From NCBI RefSeq assembly GCF_000002875.2, contig NC_009418.2, positions 728,130 through 792,129 on the forward strand: a stretch of 64,000 nucleotides of DNA, given 5' to 3'. Within the stretch, counting starts at the first letter, position 1; every line of letters starts with the position of its first letter. The DNA is from Leishmania infantum JPCM5. Its lineage: Eukaryota; Euglenozoa; Kinetoplastea; Trypanosomatida; Trypanosomatidae. The notes below the pieces were generated by a model, which was not told where the DNA came from, did no database searches, and was given only the letters and a program-made list of their open reading frames with translations. A program made the position numbers and the translations under genes. Positions 63,701-64,000 of the stretch are shown here, one piece after another.

Positions 63701-63770
63701 GGGCACGAGGTCCAGCTGTTCTCTCTGGATGGTGCTCGGCGAGAACAGAGAGGCCCAGACGCCGATGCAT
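60729..63770 (-). CDS. Predicted mitochondrial protein built from repeated helix-strand motifs
   Basis: 1013 residues from an ATG. The first 60 residues are rich in Arg, Ser and Ala (MHRRLGLSVLAEHH) and could be a mitochondrial presequence. Five related segments are visible, each with a helical part ending in an aromatic-rich strand and a second strand: about 255-310 (VFEHYPMLFHY, NSEFWFVRQ), 415-470 (ITQYVHVFQLM, DHNLFVEG), 745-790 (FLRYHGKVFELSG, LMYVIAH), 865-925 (SKRIDVYVEKG, TMIRKK) and 950-1013 (RMLPQYFEVWEDD, IVMVRLRH). This resembles winged-helix-like modules common in kinetoplastid mitochondrial RNA-processing and ribosome-assembly proteins; that link is inference. Acidic low-complexity linkers (about 530-650) separate the two halves. 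No catalytic motif is seen. Confidence 0.83.
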   Translation of the reverse strand: MHRRLGLSVLAEHHPERTAGPRAHIAAFFVSLRWQSNCGSGACSTSHGTARQSANASPREPTETAASAESVATKTVIPDHMAVDWSGGSSYYFSEEENARLSRLHTPLASDRESGGAHGAVSITCPNSTSMDGKRKDGAAAPASRAVIHGVARSFSIDLTIPPLRREEVERWKLDGHMFRKCINARKPFAHGSQRIHQLLPSTAMVTYLGPDMRKIDQVHRQKGYFTPSEVAEVFIPLVPTFPVESRHVMATVPPEILRQIEKVAGSTSTLAQVVFEHYPMLFHYTPNRYRPAVVQLNSEFWFVRQHPGYGKADRALSQFRSHALMDFDAPDTADDASGVEPLYAASEKAAAEVVPSLRRRANSTSQRKPWSVEMLAVLVRNLPRVPTPECSSQDMTSRKVLSPSDGKPLVRERYRPLNLVQWINGFPPDDLAFVKKKREASVVQLITQYVHVFQLMSLKKGDHNLFVEGHVLLSGGAGSKWKADVVDPPASAASAMADINNGDEASLAREAGQEEAAMASWWSVDSADAPKDSGNAAHATKATALGNAKSTLDDRERVFKQAVTEELIGLDSLVEDRRSVGTELDSERDAMVFGEDADEAGPIEQGEDDDGEVDQHRGNSDDIYRGGRGNHDPDSPSLPHERYSQSQRAPARGASMDAVTAFGLPLEEIYIRRLPPDVAPRSLSDLDETTSPDPDLLSIAASFLASPPSLQSPTADCFFRRCRRKRWRVVNAVDEVWRWVAVERLYAGFTVEQRSHLRERYRGLVGFLRYHGKVFELSGDLMYVIAHDPRGTVAPIPPMERAFRYAHRVVLPEDFDDNPDRSASLLGEAERKKFVRVLGEGAIPSFRRHLLLLDPDNPLMQHEVLYDEIANLLPDHPVPYIEMMAKLPPVMRAALPQVLNLAASKRIDVYVEKGRTMIRKKTAAQPGAAPAASRPQTSVEEAIAELLQLPIGEDGISIKALVGMHLSVPAANTLSDHFGSVGRAVRMLPQYFEVWEDDSVARKRIVMVRLRH

Positions 63771-63844
63771 TTCGCGCGTGCACTACGGGTAAATGATAAT
63801 GCGCACCAGAAAATGTCGTCGACCCTGCGCCTTTTCATGTGAGT

Positions 63845-63846
63845 CT
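63845..63846 (-). promoter_or_regulatory. Candidate trans-splice acceptor for the repeat-containing mitochondrial gene
   Basis: AG on the minus strand 75 bases before the ATG, with a moderately pyrimidine-rich tract upstream (purines at 63877-63910 on +). Confidence 0.3.
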
Positions 63847-64000
63847 CGGCAGAGAGTCGAACAGAACACACGAAAGCGTAGCAGAAGGAGGAGGCGAGTG
63901 AGTGGGGGACACCATACAAACTGGCATTGAAGGAGCGTCGAAGCTCGAGCGCCAGTGACGCAGAAGCCAGTCTGATCGTTACGATACCAAAGATACCTTT

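Noticed and set aside
1..64000. tRNA, rRNA, spliced-leader or CRISPR features
   Set aside because: I looked for T-loop-like GGTTCGAATCC patterns, rRNA-like blocks and spaced direct repeats and found none convincing; a covariance-model search would be needed to exclude small RNAs.

Overview
The window reads as a nuclear chromosome segment of a trypanosomatid, most probably Leishmania. Every convincing gene (14 protein-coding genes plus two gene relics) lies on the minus strand. All are intronless, coding is rich in GC3, and genes are separated by 0.7-8 kb of low-complexity sequence that is purine-rich on the + strand, so pyrimidine-rich on the RNA sense. This is the layout of one polycistronic transcription unit processed by trans-splicing and polyadenylation. 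Two copies of a short retroposon that I recognise as SIDER2-like, a family typical of Leishmania, support the genus. I see no strand switch, tRNA, rRNA or CRISPR. Because transcription runs right to left, the 3' UTR of each gene lies at lower coordinates.

Right to left (order of transcription): a predicted mitochondrial protein with five copies of a helix-strand motif (60729-63770); a MAP kinase kinase-like protein kinase (57117-58274); a 1958-residue coiled-coil protein (50261-56137); a small protein of unknown function whose 3' flank carries a truncated SIDER2 joined to a frameshifted gene relic (47748-48698, 47405-47648, 47047-47400); a tandem FtsX/MacB-like permease (40355-43741); an unknown protein (37730-38677); the DEAD-box helicase DBP10/DDX54 (34580-36991); two low-complexity proteins of unknown function (32533-33444 and 28169-29479); a 7.7 kb gap with repeats and a second relic; a TPR/IQ-motif protein (16730-20464); an RCC1-repeat protein ending in a CaaX-like box (13256-15145); a small predicted mitochondrial membrane protein (10970-11449); a SIDER2 in the opposite orientation (about 10226-10815); pyroglutamyl peptidase I (8212-9045); and a thioredoxin-like plus zeta-type P-loop kinase fusion (2039-5083). 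The leftmost 2 kb is GC-rich and unexplained.

As usual in trypanosomatids, neighbouring genes are not functionally grouped. Likely roles are ribosome biogenesis (DBP10), signalling (MAPKK), peptide turnover (PGP), membrane transport or assembly (FtsX-like), cytoskeleton (IQ and coiled-coil proteins) and mitochondrial biology (two proteins). Regulation is expected to be post-transcriptional. The most distinctive points are the thioredoxin/zeta-kinase fusion, the RCC1-CaaX protein, the repeat-built mitochondrial protein, the SIDER2/relic junction, recurrent C-run/(AC)n tracts in the RNA sense, and a compound hairpin near 22.4 kb. Starts were set at the first in-frame ATG; several longer reading frames begin only with GTG or TTG and were trimmed.
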